Origin: Myrmaecium sp. VS I D KN 1
Taxonomy: Eukaryota > Ascomycota > Dothideomycetes > Valsariales > Valsariaceae
DNA: 64,000 nucleotides
Reading direction: 5' to 3'
Assembly: GCA_019775845.1 (NCBI GenBank)
Contig: JADQAV010000048.1
Coordinates: 1 to 64,000, forward strand
Each line of letters opens with the position of its first letter. Position 1 is the first letter of the stretch. Shown here one piece after another: positions 60,001-64,000 of this stretch. The position numbers and the translations under genes are program-made. The notes below the pieces were generated by a model, which was given only the letters and a program-made list of their open reading frames with translations, was not told the DNA's origin and did not search any database.

Positions 60001-62352
60001 CAGCGTCGTCGTTTGCCGTATCGTCTTTGGGAGCGTCGTTCTGAGGAGCATCTTCATTAGCTGCTTCATCTTTAGCGGCATCACCTTCCTCCTTAGCAGC
60101 ATCTTCAGCAGCTGCTTCAGCTTGATCGACGCTGTCATTCGTTGCAGTACTGTCGTCTGCGGCGGCACCATCGCCTTCCGCAGCGCTTTCGCCTTCGGGA
60201 GCACCGGTGTCTATGGCGGGGCCGTCGTCTTTAGCTACTGCTTCAGCGGTGTCGGCACCTTCGTCTGCCGCAGAGACGTCTTCTTTCGCAGCGTCGTCTT
60301 CTTTCGCAGCGTCGTCTTCTTTCGCAGCGTCGTCTTCTTTCGCAGCGTCGTCTTCTTTCGCAACCTGGTCTTCTTTAGCAGCACCGTCGTCTTTGACAGC
60401 GCCATCGTCGGTGGCAGCTCCATCATCTTTAGAAGCTGCTTCAGCCATAGAAACACTTTCGCCATCGGTGACACCGTCGTTCTCGACCATCTCATCGTCC
60501 TTGACATGATCATCGTCCTTCGCGGCTTCTTCGTCCTTCGCAACACCATTTTCAGGAGCATCGTCCGTAGAAGCGTCGGCCTGAGGAGCATCGTCCTTAG
60601 GCGCATCTTCCCCAGGAGCATCTGCTTCCGCGTTCGTCGCACCGTCGCCCGTGACCACGTCGTCGTCTTTCGCAAGACCGTCATCCTTTTGCGAATCATC
60701 GCCTTTCGCATCATTCCCAACCACCTCCCCTTCTGTCATCGCTCCATCCTGAACCACCTCGTCCTTTTCCGCCGCTCCATCCTCCTCTACAACGGCACCC
60801 CCCTCTGTCGCACCTGAAGGGCCATGAGCGTCGCCCTGCCCATCCACATCCTTGCCCTCCTTCTCCTCCTCTTTCACATCAGCGACGTCCGACGTGGACG
60901 ATTCGGCAGCAGGCGGATCAGCACCAGGCAGTTCAGCAGGCCCATCCCCATCAGCGGGCGACACGTTCGCTCCCGCTTCCGCTTCGGCGTCCGCGCCCGT
61001 CGAAGCCACCTCCGTCTGCGCCGGCGTCTCAGCTTCTTCTTCGTCCTTCTTCTCCCCGGTAGGAGGAAGAGCAGGAGAGGCTGAAGAAGATGCGGGGTCT
61101 TCTTCTACCGCTTCTGGCGCCTGATCTTGCTCTTGCAGCGGCGGCGCCTTTCCCTCTTCCTTCTCCTCGTTCGCTTTGGCAGGTTGAGCAGGTCCAGCAG
61201 CTTCAGCAGCCTCCTCACTCCGCGCCTCCGGACCTACCTCCCCCTCCTTCGCCTCCTCCTCCTTCTCCGCCGCCGCCGCAGCTTCAGAGGTAGAAGCATC
61301 AGCAACCTCCTCCTCTTCCACCCCAACTTCGCCAACATCCTCGCCTGGTTCAATCGGCGGAAGTCCGTAGTCCCCATCCATCTCCTCGGCCGGCGGGGCA
61401 GGCGCAGACTCGTCCTCTTTCTTCCCCGTCTCTTCCGTTTCCGAAGGACCATCTTCTTCCATACACGGCTCCTTTACATCCGTGTCGGGAGGAGGCGTCG
61501 GATCCGCAGCGGTCTCTGCGCCATCCTTCGCCTTCTCGGCGGGCTCCGGTCCCGCTTTCACTTCCCCATCCTCCACCCCCCCAGAAGCCAGCAGCGCACC
61601 CACCATCAGCGCCGCACCATCACCGTCACCCTCCCCATCCACCTTCACAGAGGCCCTCGAAGACGACGAAGAAGCCGACGAATGCGAGTCTGAATCCGAA
61701 TCTACTCGCAAAGGAACGAGAAGAAAAAAAAGAGGGGGATGAGTCAGTGTCTCCGCCAACCAAACAAACACTCCCAAAGCAAAGGGGCCAGAGATGCCAA
61801 AGGAAAAAAAAAAAAAAAAAAAAAAAAAAACATACCGTCGTCCTCACTCTCCTCCCTCCTCCGTACCGGCAGCGGGGCAGGAACCCGAACCAACCGCCTA
61901 TACATCCTCTCCCCCGCCTTTGCCCCCACATCCGCACGCGCAACCCTCGGCATCGGGATGCGGCTCTGCATCCCCTGCTGCTGCGGCGGCGGGGGCGATC
62001 CGGGGAGCTTCCTCACATACATCACCGCATCCGGTCCCGCCGCCGGTGTCGCAGCAGCAGCAGCGACGCCAGGAGCTGCTCCAGTACCAGCAGCGCCACC
62101 CCCACCACCCCCACCCCCTCCACCCCCCTTCCTCATCGCCGCAGCAGCAAGATGATACGGATTCACATCCCACCGGGAGAAGGAGACATGTCTTAGCAGG
62201 CCCTCCGAGGGGGTCTCAGATGAACCAGCGACGACGCGGCGGAGGGGGTAGGTTAGAGATGCGGAGGGTGAGGTTGGTGGGGGGGTGTGGAGGGGGAGAA
62301 GGGGATGGGACTGTGCGGAGGAGGGGGAGGAGGGGTAGGTGTGTTTGGGCAT
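54071..62352 (-). CDS. Giant charged, intrinsically disordered protein (about 2715 aa)
   Basis: Two exons: 62352-61836 and 61701-54071; the junction restores a Ser/Asp-rich run (EDDDSDSDSHSS). The N-terminal part has an ordered-looking segment, EGLLRHVSFSRWDVNPYHL, then poly-Gly and Pro-rich stretches. Residues from about 200 to 1950 are almost entirely Glu, Ala, Asp, Pro, Ser, Thr and Lys in short imperfect repeats (KDDGA, AAKEDD, EEPTAPA). A Lys/Arg/Glu coiled-coil-like region follows (about 55440-55800), then Ser/Pro/His-rich stretches and a second long charged helix (54150-54680, RLREKERFRERERLREEERL). It ends GLMGLFKRSVSAV. The composition recalls giant fungal tether proteins at septa (leashin-like) and involucrin-like proteins, but no diagnostic domain is seen. 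Very long shadow frames on other strands arise from the biased composition. Confidence 0.82.
60291..60362 (-). repeat. 18-bp coding tandem repeat, four perfect copies
   Basis: Four identical 18-bp units (GCGTCGTCTTCTTTCGCA on the plus strand) encode AKEDDA on the minus strand inside the giant protein. Diverged units continue on both sides. Confidence 0.93.
61804..61830. repeat. 27-base A tract within the giant gene's intron
   Basis: On the gene's strand this is T27 directly after the GTATG of the donor (intron 61835-61702). A U-rich run next to a donor can aid U1 binding; length here is also prone to sequencing error. Confidence 0.9.
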
Positions 62353-62710
62353 TTTGCTGCGGCGGTGGTTCGTTGAGGAGGAGGCTCCCGCTGAAGCGGC
62401 GGCGGTTCGTGGGATCGTGATCGTTGCTGTGGCTCGTGGGATGCGAGATGTGCGGGAGCTCCGGGGGACCGGGCCTCCTGCGGCGGAGGGGGAAGCCGGT
62501 GGGCGGGCGGAGGGCCCGTTGGCCGTGCCGGTTGAGGGAGCCGTTGTCGTCGTCGTCGTTGTGGTGGGCGAGGTAGGCGGTATCGATGTGGAGGAGCAGG
62601 GGTGTGGTCGGCGTGGTCACGGCTGAGTAGTTGCTGGCAACGTCGATGTCGATGTCGTATGGGTGACTGCTTCTGCTTCTGCTGGTGGTGAACCGAAAGG
62701 AACATCCCAT
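62216..62710 (-). CDS. MGCS-starting frame, probably the true N-terminus of the giant gene
   Basis: ATG 62710 opens 164 codons ending at TGA 62218-62216. Third-position C/G bias is very strong over the whole frame, stronger than in the overlapping start of the giant-gene model, and the product looks coding: MGCSFRF, then HPYDIDIDVASNYSAV, LLLHIDTAYLAHHNDDDDNG, PGPPELPHIS and TNLTLRISNLPPPPRRRWFI. Skipping one base at the stop continues directly into the giant frame as WFI-ETPSEGLLRHVSFSRW, with the right phase for its intron. The simplest reading is one gene of about 2834 residues with a single-base assembly error; a real frameshift or a separate gene are alternatives. Gly2/Cys3 suggests lipid anchoring, though residue 6 is Arg rather than the Ser/Thr favoured for myristoylation. 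Confidence 0.6.
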   Translation of the reverse strand: MGCSFRFTTSRSRSSHPYDIDIDVASNYSAVTTPTTPLLLHIDTAYLAHHNDDDDNGSLNRHGQRALRPPTGFPLRRRRPGPPELPHISHPTSHSNDHDPTNRRRFSGSLLLNEPPPQQNAQTHLPLLPLLRTVPSPSPPPHPPTNLTLRISNLPPPPRRRWFI

Positions 62711-64000
62711 TGCTCGCAATGGGCGTGTCGTCGTCTGCTCGCCGGGACGGATGTCGTTGTGAACCGCACTCTGATTGGTCGGCGTACTCCTGCTGCGTTG
62801 GATGTACCGCTCACTCGAGGACGCTGTATGGCGCGTATAGCGCGGCTCTCCTCTTGCGTTCCGCGTATGTACGACGCGTGGGACGGGATGGCGGGACGTG
62901 GGGAGGTTCGGGAAGGGATGGGTTTAGGTTCGGAGATGTGGAAACCGCTCGCTGGCTCATGGAGCCGTACAGCAAAGCAAGCGCAACTTGTTCCTGCCGG
63001 CGATCGAGCGGAGGAAGAGGGATCAGAGGGATCAGAAGATTGGGAAGGGAACGGGAACGGGAGGGTTTTTGGGGGGGGGGGGGCGTGAATAGCGAGTGGG
63101 AGAGAGAGAGAGGAGAGAAAACAGGGTAGGTATTTGAGGGGAGGATGTGCGGAGCGGGTCACGAGAAGGCGAGGAAACGATGGGTTGGGAGGGGGGAAAG
63201 GGGTGATGGTGACGAATGGTAGGTGGACGACGGGGTTTACCGTCTCGTTATTGAGCTATCTGGATGGTAAAAGGGGGGGGGTGTGGTGGTGGATGGAGGA
63301 GGTGGACTGGATGGGAGGACGATTGTGATATGCGTGGCTTGATGGTATTGGAATGACCGCGGTGGTGGGAAAGGAGGGGGAGAAGAAGAAGAAGAAGGGG
63401 AGGGTTAGAACGAACAACGAACGAACGAATCGACCAGGTGAGAGAAGCGTGAAGTGATTTGTGTGTGTGTATGCGTGTTCTAAGGCGGTAGTGAACCGCT
63501 GGAGATCGATTGTTCCTTTTTACTCGCACGCCGCGCCTCCCTGGGGGTGGGAATCCCAAAACCGATGGAGGGAGGTGGGCGGGTAAGTATGTACCTACCT
63601 CCACAGACCGATAAAGTTCCACAGACAGGATGTATGTACGACCATCCACATCCGTCCATCCTGTCGATCCAAAGAAGCACGCCGAGAAGCGGAGCAATGA
63701 AGATGACATGCAGCCCAGGCAGCCCCATTGGCCAGCTCGTCCAGTCACTCAAGCGCTGATTCGACGGGGAAGCCTGGGTTCACAGCAGCAGCACGCCCGT
63801 TCGAGAGCGTCCAGCTATCATCCATGTACCTGTACGATGTGAGAGCGTGGGGGGAGAGACGCAAACCAGCCAGAACGAACAAAGTGAGCAACTGAGCGAC
63901 TGAGCAAGTGAACGAACGAACGAACGAACCCCCTCCGCCGTCGCCGCCGCAACCATGCAGTCCCGGGACAGCGGACCGCCAGCCCCCATCCCCATCTGGC
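62711..64000. other. Promoter side of the giant gene and intergenic DNA
   Basis: No supportable gene. Notable simple sequence: a G run of about 13 at 63071-63083 and an AACG tetranucleotide run at about 63912-63929. Frames here are short and compositionally biased. Confidence 0.5.

Noticed and set aside
58955-60817. 620-codon plus-strand frame, plus several other frames of 150-780 codons across 54-61.7 kb
   Set aside because: They lie inside the giant minus-strand gene and arise from its repetitive GAA/GCA/GAC codons. Their products are Ser/Arg/Phe- or Leu/Arg-rich nonsense without domains.
62617-63162. 181-codon minus-strand frame upstream of the giant gene
   Set aside because: Overlaps the MGCS frame, which has far better codon bias; the sequence is Ser/Pro-rich and unstructured.

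Overview
This window is a stretch of nuclear DNA from a filamentous ascomycete (Pezizomycotina). The evidence is short spliceosomal introns of about 50-150 bp with GTANGT donors and CTAAC/CTGAC-like branch points, strong C/G preference at third codon positions in the genes, an intron-bearing nuclear tRNA, and fungal families such as an AA9 copper monooxygenase and an ascomycete-type laccase with a C-terminal DSGI plug. Two N runs (20447-20471 and 51507-51508) show that it is a draft assembly. I cannot place it below subphylum. I see no virus-derived element, retroelement or CRISPR array.

Layout. 0.3-10 kb: tRNA-Trp (minus), AA9 lytic polysaccharide monooxygenase (plus), a Q-rich low-complexity protein interrupted by two in-frame stops (plus), a zinc-knuckle protein (minus) and a small single-pass membrane protein (minus). 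10.2-11.2 kb: a non-autonomous DNA transposon with inverted ends, a 9-bp target duplication and GC-rich tandem arrays inside AT-rich arms. 12.8-21 kb: two members of an unrecognised paralogous membrane-protein family (12779 and 20586) flank a 112-aa protein, a tentative 84-aa ORF, a laccase and a pyridoxal-reductase-like aldo/keto reductase. 21.2-36 kb: family 2 glycosyltransferase (minus), D-aminoacyl-tRNA deacylase (minus) divergent from CCR4-NOT subunit NOT3/5 (plus), a C2H2 protein (plus) and an IFRD-family protein (plus). 36.3-48.6 kb: mitochondrial translation GTPase GUF1 (minus) divergent from spindle-checkpoint MAD2 (plus), which converges on the RNA polymerase III largest subunit (minus). 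That gene is in turn divergent from a tail-anchored FHA protein (plus). 50.9-51.4 kb: a 75-aa cysteine-rich gene with CxxCxGxG motifs. 54-62.7 kb: a giant, highly charged, disordered protein of about 2700-2830 residues (minus).

Most genes are housekeeping: RNA polymerase III, tRNA proofreading, mRNA deadenylation, mitochondrial translation and the mitotic checkpoint. A secreted oxidative arm (AA9 enzyme, laccase) and cell-surface polysaccharide synthesis (GT2) suggest a plant-biomass or plant-associated lifestyle. There is no clear biosynthetic cluster. Intron models were built by hand, and exon phases were checked for every multi-exon gene reported with high confidence. The least explained items are the LFPRPWL/KPYTPLH paralogs, the small CxxCxGxG gene, the inverted-repeat transposon, and the frame switch at the 5' end of the giant gene.
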